A stretch of 29,984 bases of DNA from Thermoclostridium sp036562185 (GTDB lineage Bacteria > Bacillota > Clostridia > DSM-8532), in the NCBI GenBank assembly GCA_036562185.1, contig DATCKN010000096.1, positions 1 to 29,984 of the forward strand, given 5' to 3'. A model generated the notes under the pieces. The model saw only the letters and a list, made by a program, of their open reading frames with translations. It was not told where the DNA came from and did no database searches. Numbering within the stretch: the first letter of the stretch is position 1; each line of letters begins with the position of its first letter. This document shows, one piece after another, positions 1 through 8,297 of the stretch. The position numbers and the translations under genes were made by a program.

Positions 1-675
1 CCTTCGGGCACAACTCTTGGCATTATTGGCAAAACCGGCAGCGGGAAAACAACCCTTGCCAATCTTTTGCTAAGGCTGTATCCGATACCCGATGGGCATG
101 TCTTTATTAACAATATTGATATTAATCAAATCTCCCTGGAAACATTAAGAGGAAAAATCGGGTTCGTACCGCAGGATAATTTCCTGTTCTCAACAACAAT
201 TAAAACTAATATCGGTTTTTATCACGAAGGCATTACCGATGAGGAAATTGAAGAAGCAGCGAAAATGTCGGGGGTTTACGATGATATCCTTGAATTTCCC
301 GACGGGTTTGATACGATTGTCGGCGAGCGGGGAATTACGCTGTCGGGAGGTCAGAGACAAAGGGTAACAATAGCCCGTGCACTGGTAAAAAATCCATCGA
401 TATTAATTCTTGACGACAGCCTTTCAGCCGTTGATACCGAAACAGAAAGAGAAGTTTTGGGGAATATCAGGAGCATTTTAAAACACAGGACCGGCATTAT
501 CATATCCCACAGGGTATCAACCGTTATGAATGCTGATAAGATTATCTATCTTGAAGACGGCAGGATTATAGAAGAAGGATCTCATCAAGAGCTGATGGAG
601 CAAAAAGGGGCATATTACAAGCTTTACATGTCCCAGACCGAAAATCCGGATGAAAATATGGGGGCAGAGCAATGA
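1..675 (+). CDS. ABC exporter subunit with degenerate ATPase site (5' end missing)
   Basis: This is the ATP-binding half of a fused membrane-ATPase exporter subunit; the frame is open from base 1, so the start and membrane domain lie outside the window. Walker A (GKTGSGKT) covers residues 10-17 of the visible part, the signature is LSGGQRQR near base 340, and the H-loop (SHR) lies near base 507. The Walker B end reads ILDDSLSAVD: the usual catalytic Glu after the Asp is an Asp. That substitution is known in one partner of heterodimeric exporters such as TM287/TM288 and YheI/YheH, where one of the two ATP sites is inactive. The stop overlaps the next start by 4 bases (ATGA), so the two subunits are probably co-translated. 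Substrate unknown; multidrug or lipid-like export is usual for the family. Confidence 0.9.
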   Translation, partial: PSGTTLGIIGKTGSGKTTLANLLLRLYPIPDGHVFINNIDINQISLETLRGKIGFVPQDNFLFSTTIKTNIGFYHEGITDEEIEEAAKMSGVYDDILEFPDGFDTIVGERGITLSGGQRQRVTIARALVKNPSILILDDSLSAVDTETEREVLGNIRSILKHRTGIIISHRVSTVMNADKIIYLEDGRIIEEGSHQELMEQKGAYYKLYMSQTENPDENMGAEQ

Positions 676-2477
676 CAAATTTCGGAAACAAAAGATACGA
701 TAGAAGCGATGAGAATATTTACAACAAAAAGGCTAATGTCGGCCGACTTTTATCTTATTTCATACCATTTATCCCACATATTGTTCTTGCCGTTATTATG
801 GCTTTTGCAATAAACGCTGCTGTCATTATCAAGCCTAGAGTGCTGCAGCGTGTGATTGATGATTACCTTGTGCCCGAAATTTATGACAAGGCAGCTATAA
901 ACCGTCTTGGCTTTATATTCTTCGGCCTTATCCTGCTTGGTGCGGGGCTTGATTATGCCCAGACAATACTTCTTAATTATGTAGGGCAAAATATTATGCA
1001 CCGGCTTCGTACAGAGTTGTTTAACAAAATCCAGCACATGAAAATGTCTTTCTTTGATCATTTTTCATCGGGCAGGCTTTTAACCAGAGTTACAAACGAT
1101 GTTGAAGCGCTTAATGAACTGTTTTCAGGCGTGCTAATCAATCTGTTCCGTGATGCGGTCATGATTATAGGTTTGGTATGGGTTATGTTTTCAATGAATA
1201 CAACACTGGCACTTGTCTCAATATGTACGGTGCCTGTAATTGCAGTCATTGCGGTAATATACAGGAAAGCCGCCAGGAAGAATTTCGTACGCATGAAAAG
1301 AGCCGTGGGAAGAATTAACGGGTTTTTGGCGGAAAACATAAGCGGAATGAAAATAGTTCAGATTTTTCACCGTGAAAAACAGAAGTTTGATGAGTATAAC
1401 CAAATTGAAAAAGATTATTTTGAATCAAGCCTCAGAGAAGTTATATTAAACAGTTTGGGAAGGCCCATTGTTGAAGTGATAAACAACCTGGCCATTTCGG
1501 CACTTGTTTGGGTATGCGCCGGGGATATACTTTCGGGATCATTTGAATACGGTGTGCTTTATACATTTATTTCATATGTTCGCGAGTTCTTTCAGCCAAT
1601 TAACGAAATTGCCGATAAATATACTGGGTTGCAATCTGCTGTTATTTCGTCCGAAAGAATATTTGAAATTATGGACATTGATGATAGCATAGAAGATTTG
1701 AAAACCGGTAAAACCTGTGAAAATATCCGCGGGGATATAGAATTCAGGAATGTCTGGTTTGCATATGAAAATGACAATTGGGTATTAAAGGATGTAAGTT
1801 TCCATATTAAACCCGGGGAAACAGTTGCTTTTGTCGGCGCGACAGGTGCCGGAAAGTCGACGATAATTAGCTTAATTACACGTTTCTATGATATCCAGAA
1901 GGGGCAAATACTGATTGACGGCGTTGATATAAAAGAATACAGGCTGACTGAATTACGAAGAAAAATAGCCATAGTGCTGCAGGATGTTTTCCTTTTTACC
2001 GGTGACATAGCGTCGAACATCAGGCTGAACAATGAAGAGCTTACCGATGATGATGTTTATAAGGCGATTAAGACTGCATGTGCCGACAGTTTTGTTAATT
2101 CACTGCCGGACGGTATCGGATCCGAGGTGAAAGAGCGGGGATGTACTTTTTCTTCAGGGCAGCGGCAGCTTCTTTCTTTTGCCCGGGCAGTAGCATTAAA
2201 TCCTGCAGTTCTGATACTCGATGAAGCTACAGCCTATATTGATACCGAAACAGAGGAAATGATACAAAGGTCAATGGAGAATGTTATTTCCGGAAGGACA
2301 TCGATTCTTATTGCCCATAGGCTTTCAACCATACGCAAAGCCGATCGCATTTATGTCATTGACCAGGGCAGAATTATGGAAGAAGGAGATCATGAAACTT
2401 TAATGAGCTTAAACGGGTTATATAGAAATTATGTTGAACTGAGCCTTAAAAACAATGAACAGTCAATTAACAAATGA
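672..2477 (+). CDS. ABC exporter subunit, membrane + ATPase, canonical catalytic site
   Basis: A 601-residue full half-transporter. The N-terminal ~330 residues hold the hydrophobic exporter membrane domain (first membrane helix about residues 33-53). The ATPase domain has Walker A GATGAGKS near residue 389, signature SSGQRQL near 494, and Walker B followed by a normal catalytic Glu (LDEATAYID, about 515-525), then the H-loop AHR. The preceding subunit lacks that Glu, so the pair looks like a TM287/TM288-type heterodimer with one active site. The signature here is SSGQ rather than LSGGQ, which fits the asymmetric pattern, since this loop serves the partner's nucleotide. The start is fixed by the 4-base overlap with the upstream gene. 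The substrate cannot be read from sequence. Confidence 0.93.
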   Translation: MTNFGNKRYDRSDENIYNKKANVGRLLSYFIPFIPHIVLAVIMAFAINAAVIIKPRVLQRVIDDYLVPEIYDKAAINRLGFIFFGLILLGAGLDYAQTILLNYVGQNIMHRLRTELFNKIQHMKMSFFDHFSSGRLLTRVTNDVEALNELFSGVLINLFRDAVMIIGLVWVMFSMNTTLALVSICTVPVIAVIAVIYRKAARKNFVRMKRAVGRINGFLAENISGMKIVQIFHREKQKFDEYNQIEKDYFESSLREVILNSLGRPIVEVINNLAISALVWVCAGDILSGSFEYGVLYTFISYVREFFQPINEIADKYTGLQSAVISSERIFEIMDIDDSIEDLKTGKTCENIRGDIEFRNVWFAYENDNWVLKDVSFHIKPGETVAFVGATGAGKSTIISLITRFYDIQKGQILIDGVDIKEYRLTELRRKIAIVLQDVFLFTGDIASNIRLNNEELTDDDVYKAIKTACADSFVNSLPDGIGSEVKERGCTFSSGQRQLLSFARAVALNPAVLILDEATAYIDTETEEMIQRSMENVISGRTSILIAHRLSTIRKADRIYVIDQGRIMEEGDHETLMSLNGLYRNYVELSLKNNEQSINK

Positions 2478-2501
2478 CAAATTTTAAAGTTGGGGGAAGC
2501 T

Positions 2502-3761
2502 ATGTATAAGGAATTTGTTCTGAATAACGGTCTGACTCTGGTCTATGAAAAATTGCCTTATGTGCGTTCTGTTTCATTTGGACTCTGGATTGGAACAGGT
2601 TCACGCTATGAGACTTATGAGCAAAACGGAATCTCTCATTTCATTGAACATATGTTGTTCAAGGGGACAGAGCAAAGAAGCGCACGGGATATAGCAATGG
2701 TGATAGATAATGTGGGAGGTCAGCTTAATGCTTTTACCGGAAAGGAATGTACCTGTATTTATACCAAAACACTTGACGAGGATTTAAAAACCGCAGTGGA
2801 ATTAATTGCTGACATGCTTTTCAACTCTACATTTGATCCTGTGCACATCGAAACCGAAAAGAAGATTATTGCAGAAGAAATAAGCATGTATGAGGATTAT
2901 CCCGAGGAATTGGTCCATGACATGCTGTCCGAAGAGGTGTGGAGCGGAAATCCTTTAAGCTATCCGATACTCGGAAGTTATAAATCGGTATCGTCCATTA
3001 CAAGAGAAAAGATTATTGATTATATGAATAAATTCTACGTTCCCGATAACAGTGTTATTTCAGTTGCAGGCAATTTTGATGAAAATTATCTGATTGAACT
3101 TGTACAGAAATATTTCGGAGGATGGAAACCGAATAATTTTAGCCGGATTACAGCGGTAAAACCATGGTTTAACCGTAGCATGAAAGTCAGAAGAAAAGAT
3201 ACCGAACAGGTTCATTTGTGCCTTGGTTTTCCCGGTATAAAACATGGTGAGGAGAGTTTGTATTCACTGCTGACGCTGAACAATATTTTGGGTGGCGGGA
3301 TGAGTTCCCGTTTGTTTCAAAAAGTTCGTGAGGAGCTTGGACTTGCTTATTCAATCTATTCATACCCGACATCATACCGGGATGTGGGAATGTTTGTGAT
3401 ATATGCCGCTTCAAGTCCCGCCAGTTTTATGGACGTGGTTAAACACATTCAGGATGAGCTTGTATCATTGACCAATGATTTCCTGACAGAAGCTGATGTG
3501 GAAAAAGCCAAAAACCAGCTGAAGGGCAATTACATAATAAGTTTGGACAGTACCAGCGGAAGAATGAACAGTATGGGAAAATCCCAACTGATGCTTGGGA
3601 GGGTCCAGACACCGGAGGAAGTTATGGATTGCATTAACAGGGTGTCCTGTGACAGTATAAGTGCCATTATTGAAAGCATCTTCAAACCGGAGCAGATGGG
3701 ATTGTCAGCCATTGGCGATGTTGACTTTGATCCTGATCTCCTGGACAAGATTGGATTCTGA
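2502..3761 (+). CDS. M16-family zinc metallopeptidase (processing-peptidase type)
   Basis: 419 residues, the usual size of a single-chain M16B peptidase. The inverted zinc motif HFIEH is at residues 46-50, followed by a Glu-rich helix (AEEISMYEDY, about residue 125) that supplies the third zinc ligand. The C-terminal half has the usual GGGMSSRLFQ and RE-LAYS elements. I chose ATG 2502, with GGGGGA about 7 bases upstream, over the longer TTG-started frame at 2490. It lies 24 bases after the ABC gene, so read-through is possible. It precedes dpaA as its homologue (YmxG/MlpA) does in Bacillus, where the gene sits just before the dipicolinate genes. The physiological substrate is unknown. Confidence 0.93.
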   Translation: MYKEFVLNNGLTLVYEKLPYVRSVSFGLWIGTGSRYETYEQNGISHFIEHMLFKGTEQRSARDIAMVIDNVGGQLNAFTGKECTCIYTKTLDEDLKTAVELIADMLFNSTFDPVHIETEKKIIAEEISMYEDYPEELVHDMLSEEVWSGNPLSYPILGSYKSVSSITREKIIDYMNKFYVPDNSVISVAGNFDENYLIELVQKYFGGWKPNNFSRITAVKPWFNRSMKVRRKDTEQVHLCLGFPGIKHGEESLYSLLTLNNILGGGMSSRLFQKVREELGLAYSIYSYPTSYRDVGMFVIYAASSPASFMDVVKHIQDELVSLTNDFLTEADVEKAKNQLKGNYIISLDSTSGRMNSMGKSQLMLGRVQTPEEVMDCINRVSCDSISAIIESIFKPEQMGLSAIGDVDFDPDLLDKIGF

Positions 3762-3800
3762 TAAGCAAATTAAAGAAGGAAATTTCACAGACTCGAACAA

Positions 3801-3830
3801 GCACTTGAACCCCCTGGTTTTCATAGGATG
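3801..3830 (+). promoter_or_regulatory. Possible sigma-K-like promoter for dpaAB
   Basis: An AC at 3803-3804 is followed 17 bases later by CATAGGATG (3822-3830), which resembles the mother-cell sigma-K pattern (AC, 16-17 bases, CATAnnnTA) with one mismatch in the last two positions. The dpaAB operon is transcribed by sigma-K in Bacillus subtilis. The match is short and could be chance. Confidence 0.28.
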
Positions 3831-3873
3831 GAATATATGTAATGTTCCAATAATGAATGCAGGGGGTATATTA

Positions 3874-4743
3874 ATGCAAAAACCTAAGTACCTTGTTATC
3901 GGCGGTGATATGAGAAACTTCTATCTTGCCGAACTACTGAAAAAGGAATATCATCGTGTTGAAATATATGGTTTCGACAAGAAAAATGTAAAAAAGAACA
4001 ATTCCGGTTTGGCTCAAATGATTGCAGACAGTGATGTAATAATATGTGGAATCCCGCTGATGTCTGCCAGCGGATATGTCAATATGCCTTTTTCTGAAGA
4101 AACTCTTCCTGTTAATACCCTGGTGGAAATGCTGCCAAAGGATGTCCTTTTTGTGGCAGGGAAAATAGAAAAAGAAGTGAAGGAAAGCCTGGACAGCAAG
4201 GGTGTGTCTTATATTGATTTGCTTGATCGGGAGGATATGGCCGTACTGAACGCCATACCTGCAGCAGAAGGGGCAGTTGAGCTGATTATGCGCTCGACTC
4301 CGAAAACAATTCATAACAGCAGGATACTTATAATGGGGTATGGAAGGATAGGCAAGGTACTGGCGCGGATATTGTCGGGTTTTGGCGCCGAGATTTGGGT
4401 TGCGGCCAGAACTTATTCGGATCTGAGCTGGATAGAGGCTTTTGGTTACAAACCCGTCCACCTTAACGATCTGGAACGATATATAACAGACATGAATGTG
4501 ATTGTGAATACAATACCATATCAATATATAACAGCAGATATATTAAACAAGATAAGATCCGATTGCTATCTGATAGATTTGGCTTCATATCCCGGCGGAA
4601 TTGATTTTAAGCATGCTGAGAAACTTGGGCTGAAAGTTGATTGGGCATTAAGCCTTCCGGGAAAGGTGGCTCCTCTGACAGCAGCCGAGATAATCAAGAA
4701 AACAGTTGACAACATTCTTATAGAAGGGGGAAAGAGAAAATGA
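3874..4743 (+). CDS. dpaA: Dipicolinate synthase subunit A
   Basis: 289 residues, close to the family length of about 297. Dipicolinate synthase A and B oxidise the lysine-pathway intermediate (4-hydroxy-)tetrahydrodipicolinate to dipicolinate, the spore-core chelator, in the mother cell. A Rossmann nucleotide-binding motif (GYGRIGKVLA, roughly residues 150-160) sits mid-protein, and the N-terminal VIGGDMRN segment is typical of the family. The start is ATG 3874 with AGGGGG 7 bases upstream; the open frame extends further 5' into the M16 gene, but that part has no family similarity. An in-frame ATG at 3853 is possible but less well placed. The stop overlaps dpaB by 4 bases. Confidence 0.95.
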   Translation: MQKPKYLVIGGDMRNFYLAELLKKEYHRVEIYGFDKKNVKKNNSGLAQMIADSDVIICGIPLMSASGYVNMPFSEETLPVNTLVEMLPKDVLFVAGKIEKEVKESLDSKGVSYIDLLDREDMAVLNAIPAAEGAVELIMRSTPKTIHNSRILIMGYGRIGKVLARILSGFGAEIWVAARTYSDLSWIEAFGYKPVHLNDLERYITDMNVIVNTIPYQYITADILNKIRSDCYLIDLASYPGGIDFKHAEKLGLKVDWALSLPGKVAPLTAAEIIKKTVDNILIEGGKRK

Positions 4744-5318
4744 GCATATCCGGGAAAAAAATAGGTTTTGCGCTGACAGGCTCCTTTTGTACCCTGCAAA
4801 GCGCGCTGTTACAAATGGAGAAACTTGTTTTCCTTGGTGCGGATATCCTTCCGGTGGTGTCATATTCCGTCAAATCAACAGATACCCGCTTTGGAACCGC
4901 CCAGTATTTCCTTGAGCAGATAAAATCAATTACCGGGAAAAAATGCATAGATTCAATTGTTGACGCAGAACCAATCGGACCGTCAAAAAAACTTGATCTT
5001 ATGGTAGTTATGCCATGCACGGGAAATACTCTGGCAAAGCTTGCAAACGGCATAACCGACACGCCTGTGACCATGGCATGCAAAGCCCATCTGAGAAACA
5101 ACAGGCCGGTTTTATTGGGGATTGCAACAAATGACGGTTTAGGTGCGAATGCAAAGAATATCGGGCTTTTGCAAAATACAAAGAACATATTTTTTGTCCC
5201 CTACAGACAGGATGATCCCGAAAAGAAGTACAACTCGCTCGTGTGCCGCATGGATCTTTTCATACCTGCAGTAGAAGCTGCACTTGACGGCAAGCAAATA
5301 GAACCGGTGCTCGTTTAG
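4740..5318 (+). CDS. dpaB: Dipicolinate synthase subunit B
   Basis: 192 residues with a flavoprotein-like fold (N-terminal IGFALTGSFCT, mid-protein MPCTGNTLAKLANGI and NDGLG segments), as in SpoVFB. It partners DpaA in making dipicolinate during sporulation. The start ATG overlaps the dpaA stop (ATGA), with GGGGGAAAG just upstream, so the two are translationally coupled. A strong terminator follows 12 bases after the stop, making this the last gene of its unit. Presence of both subunits marks the organism as a spore former that uses the DpaAB route; some clostridia lack it and rely on another enzyme. Confidence 0.95.
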   Translation: MSISGKKIGFALTGSFCTLQSALLQMEKLVFLGADILPVVSYSVKSTDTRFGTAQYFLEQIKSITGKKCIDSIVDAEPIGPSKKLDLMVVMPCTGNTLAKLANGITDTPVTMACKAHLRNNRPVLLGIATNDGLGANAKNIGLLQNTKNIFFVPYRQDDPEKKYNSLVCRMDLFIPAVEAALDGKQIEPVLV

Positions 5319-5330
5319 TTTGGTGTTTGG

Positions 5331-5375
5331 GAAAACCTCTCAGATCCGGAACATAATAAGAGGTTTTCTTTTTTT
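5331..5375 (+). terminator. Rho-independent terminator after dpaB
   Basis: A perfect 10-base inverted repeat, GAAAACCTCT (5331-5340) and AGAGGTTTTC (5359-5368), with an 18-base loop, followed directly by seven T residues. It separates the sporulation genes from pgeF. Confidence 0.9.
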
Positions 5376-5506
5376 ATTTCCACTTGTACAGATATGTATG
5401 TTATGCTACTCTAATAATGAGTTAATGCTTTATTTTATTCCATTTATATTACTGTATAACGGGCTGTTTCTTCTTAAGCCTGCGTACCCGGAGGTTTCAA
5501 TCAGGT

Positions 5507-6316
5507 ATGACAAAAAATGGTGCGCCCATGTGGATTCCGATTCCGGTAAGTGATAATTTGAAAGCCAAAGCCATATTTACAACGAGACACGGAGGTGTAA
5601 GCAAAGCCCCATATGACTCGTTAAATTTAAGTTTTCAGCGTGATGACAGCAAAGAAAATGTAATAAGGAATTTTGAGCTGTTGTCAAAGAATTCAGGAAT
5701 ACCTATGGAATATATGGTTTTGACCAGGCAGGTCCATGGTTCTGATATTACTGTAGTCAATAAAGAACATTGTGGTATGGGGCTTTTAAGAGACAGGACT
5801 TTCGGAGAATCAGACGGACTTATTACAGCAGACAGGAATGTAGCACTTGTTACCTTTCATGCTGACTGTGTTCCCATTTACCTGTATGACTGCTCTAAAA
5901 AAGTTATAGGCCTTGTACATTCAGGGTGGAGAAGTACATTGCAGAAAATAGCTGCGAAGGCTGTAAGAATTATGAAAGAAGAGTTTAACTGTAACAGTTC
6001 GGATATAAAAGCAGTAATAGGGCCATGCATTCAAAAATGCTGTTTTGAGGTTGGGGCAGATGTTTATCAGGAATTTTTGAAAGTTTTCCCGGGGAGTATC
6101 GATGCATTTGAATGTATAAACGGGAAATGGAAAATTGATCTGGTAAGTATAATTATAAATACGTTGGCTGATGAGGATTTAAGCTGCGAAAATATTCATG
6201 TTGTAAACAGATGTACTGTTTGTGAAAATGAATTTTTCTTTTCGCACAGAGGAGGACACGGCATAAGCGGAACAGGAGCTGCTCTTTTTATGATGACTGA
6301 TGAGGTTGATTTATGA
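5507..6316 (+). CDS. pgeF: PgeF/YlmD-family laccase-domain enzyme
   Basis: 269 residues, normal for the YfiH/YlmD family. Members bind zinc through a His-Cys-His set and have been described as peptidoglycan editing factors and as purine nucleoside phosphorylase/adenosine deaminase-like enzymes; the role in this organism is open. The expected motifs are present: FTTRHGG near the N terminus, RQVHG (first His), FHADCVPIY (Cys) and VHSGWRST (second His), then IGPCIQ. The start is ATG 5507 with GGAGG at 5490-5494, 12 bases upstream. The 131 bases between the terminator and this gene hold no convincing gene. Its stop overlaps the next start (ATGA). Confidence 0.93.
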   Translation: MTKNGAPMWIPIPVSDNLKAKAIFTTRHGGVSKAPYDSLNLSFQRDDSKENVIRNFELLSKNSGIPMEYMVLTRQVHGSDITVVNKEHCGMGLLRDRTFGESDGLITADRNVALVTFHADCVPIYLYDCSKKVIGLVHSGWRSTLQKIAAKAVRIMKEEFNCNSSDIKAVIGPCIQKCCFEVGADVYQEFLKVFPGSIDAFECINGKWKIDLVSIIINTLADEDLSCENIHVVNRCTVCENEFFFSHRGGHGISGTGAALFMMTDEVDL

Positions 6317-7794
6317 AGAAAAACAGAATTATCATTGCTGTTATTTCTATAGTTTTTATATGCGTTTTTTTAGCTGGCTGTGATTCAAGCCAGGTATTCA
6401 GTGAAGGGCCTGACATAATTCCATCTGTTCCAGGTGTTTCGGTAAAACCTGTTGATAAACAGATTAAGCTTATTGACAGCGGACCTGTTCACGGAGGTAC
6501 TCTCACTCTTGCAACAACCCCGATAGACTCCCTTAATCCCCTGGAAACATCAAGCAGGTATGTAAACTATATTTCCCTGTTTATTTATGAATCACTTTTC
6601 GTTCAGGCCAGCGAGAGCAATTTTGAGCCGTGGCTGGTGGAAAGCTATAGTCACGAAGGATTTTTAACATGGAAATTTAAGCTGAAAAGTGATGTGAAGT
6701 TTCATAACGGGAAGGAACTGACCTCATATGATGTCAGATATACCATCAGAGAACTTGAGAAATCGAACAGTCCCTTTTATGAAACCAATATCATTGATAA
6801 TATTAAGGAATTTAATATAATAAGCAGTTCTCAATTTGAAGTCATATTGGATAAACCGGACAGGTCCTTTATAAAAAAGCTGGTTTTTCCCATACTGCAA
6901 CAGACTTATGAAGATAAGAATGATGTTACAGGAACCGGGCCGTACCGCTTTGATTCCATGTCTGAAAGCGAACTGAAACTGGTGAAAAATGATAAGTGGT
7001 GGTATTCAGAACCCTATATTGAGAACATAGTTTTTAAAGTATACAATGAAGATGAAATGCTGAATGCTTTTCAAAATAATGAAATTGAAGCTGTTTTTGT
7101 GAAGAACGTTGATTTTTCAAAGTATCAGTACAGAACAGACCTGGATTACAGGGTGTTTACATCAAACGAAAGCCATTTTCTGTATGTAAATCCTGACAGT
7201 GTTTTCGGCCAGTTCAGAAGGCAGGAAGCCCTGTTCAGATATGTTGCATACAGGCTGCATGAGTTGAATCTCGGGCAGGTCCAGTATTTTGAACAATACA
7301 GTGAGGAACCTATAGATATTAATGGTTTCAGGGAGGAATTAATCAAATCGGGGCTTAATTATAATGAAAAGGATAATAAGTTTACTTATTATGGCAGAGA
7401 GTTGGACAAAATTCTGATTGTCATGCCCAATCAGGATCTCCCGAAGCTTCATACTGCGAATTTTCTTGTAAATATTTTGAGTGATGCGGGAATTCCGGCT
7501 GATATCATAACAGTTAACAAAAACAACTATAAAAGAGAAATCCGCAACGGCAAATATGATCTGTCTCCAATTACCGATGTATTAAAACCGTGGGAGGATC
7601 TGACCGATACATTAAAAAGAATACAGAAAGATCTGGGATATGGTAGCGATGATTCTTTCATTCTGCCGCTGTATAGGGCTCAGCATGCTGTTCTGTTTAA
7701 GAACAGCATACGTGGTGAAAAAAATGCAAATTATTGGAATCCGTATCAGGGTTTCTACATGTGGTACAAGCCTATTTTAAGCGAAGGCGGTTGA
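6313..7794 (+). CDS. Family-5 (peptide/nickel type) solute-binding lipoprotein, orphan
   Basis: 493 residues. A basic N terminus, a hydrophobic stretch and the lipobox LAGC (residues 20-23) predict a lipid-anchored exported protein. The LTLAT-IDSLNPL and VKFHNGKELTSYDVRYTI segments are typical of SBP_bac_5 (DppA/OppA) proteins, which bind peptides or other ligands for ABC importers. No permease or ATPase gene is next to it, so it either serves an importer elsewhere or has another extracytoplasmic role. It overlaps pgeF by 4 bases and lies 15 bases before the acetyltransferase, so it looks like an operon member. The central part (about residues 270-370) is less typical of the family and may be diverged. 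Confidence 0.85.
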   Translation: MKKNRIIIAVISIVFICVFLAGCDSSQVFSEGPDIIPSVPGVSVKPVDKQIKLIDSGPVHGGTLTLATTPIDSLNPLETSSRYVNYISLFIYESLFVQASESNFEPWLVESYSHEGFLTWKFKLKSDVKFHNGKELTSYDVRYTIRELEKSNSPFYETNIIDNIKEFNIISSSQFEVILDKPDRSFIKKLVFPILQQTYEDKNDVTGTGPYRFDSMSESELKLVKNDKWWYSEPYIENIVFKVYNEDEMLNAFQNNEIEAVFVKNVDFSKYQYRTDLDYRVFTSNESHFLYVNPDSVFGQFRRQEALFRYVAYRLHELNLGQVQYFEQYSEEPIDINGFREELIKSGLNYNEKDNKFTYYGRELDKILIVMPNQDLPKLHTANFLVNILSDAGIPADIITVNKNNYKREIRNGKYDLSPITDVLKPWEDLTDTLKRIQKDLGYGSDDSFILPLYRAQHAVLFKNSIRGEKNANYWNPYQGFYMWYKPILSEGG

Positions 7795-7809
7795 AAAGCG
7801 GTTTAGGTT

Positions 7810-8295
7810 ATGCAGTTGTATATAGAAGGTGAAAAAGTAAATATAAAGCCAATTAATAATGACAGCATCAATATGGTAAATCTTTGGTACCGGCAGCCCG
7901 ACTTTTATGGGTTCGCGACAGGACGGAAAAAAGCCGGGGATGTTTTGCTTACACAGCCTGATTCCTTTGCTTCGGGGATATACATAGGCAATGAAACCAT
8001 TATTGGCCTTATAATCGGGGATTTGAAAACAATAAAGGAAACCGTGCTGTGGATACGTACATTTTTAATTGATACTGTATGGCAGAGGAAGCAATTTGGA
8101 ACATATTCTTTTAATCTTTTATGCAACCATATTGAAAAGCATTTTAACGTAAAGAGGGTATATTTATCTGTTTCGGAGAAGAACTTTGCGGGAATAAGCT
8201 TCTGGAGAAAAATGGGGATGTCATGCGTGAAAACTGTTGAAAGTAAAGACCCGGAAAATAAAGGCGGGGTATTTATTTTTGAAAAGGTACTGTAG
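7810..8295 (+). CDS. GNAT-family N-acetyltransferase (RimJ/RimL-like)
   Basis: 161 residues, one GNAT domain. The visible pattern is an N-terminal KPINNDSINMVNLW segment as in RimJ/RimL relatives, a central strand (LWIRTFLID) followed by a WQRKQFGTYSFNLL segment corresponding to the acetyl-CoA binding region, then VKRVYLSVSEKNFAGISFWRK, the typical C-terminal strand-helix. The glycine-rich R/Q-x-x-G-x-G/A loop is partly degenerate (QRKQFGT). The substrate (protein N terminus, small molecule or antibiotic) cannot be inferred. It sits 15 bases after the lipoprotein and 2 bases before comEC with a weak ribosome binding site, so translation is probably coupled. Confidence 0.82.
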   Translation: MQLYIEGEKVNIKPINNDSINMVNLWYRQPDFYGFATGRKKAGDVLLTQPDSFASGIYIGNETIIGLIIGDLKTIKETVLWIRTFLIDTVWQRKQFGTYSFNLLCNHIEKHFNVKRVYLSVSEKNFAGISFWRKMGMSCVKTVESKDPENKGGVFIFEKVL

Positions 8296-8297
8296 CC

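Noticed and set aside
3934..4524. 196-codon open frame on the minus strand inside dpaA.
   Set aside because: It lies wholly opposite a well-recognised gene, shows no family motif, and has the composition expected of an antisense shadow.
5320..5553. Open frame of 77 codons with a hydrophobic segment between dpaB and pgeF.
   Set aside because: It starts at a TTG without a ribosome binding site, its first codons are the terminator stem itself, and its end overlaps pgeF in another frame.
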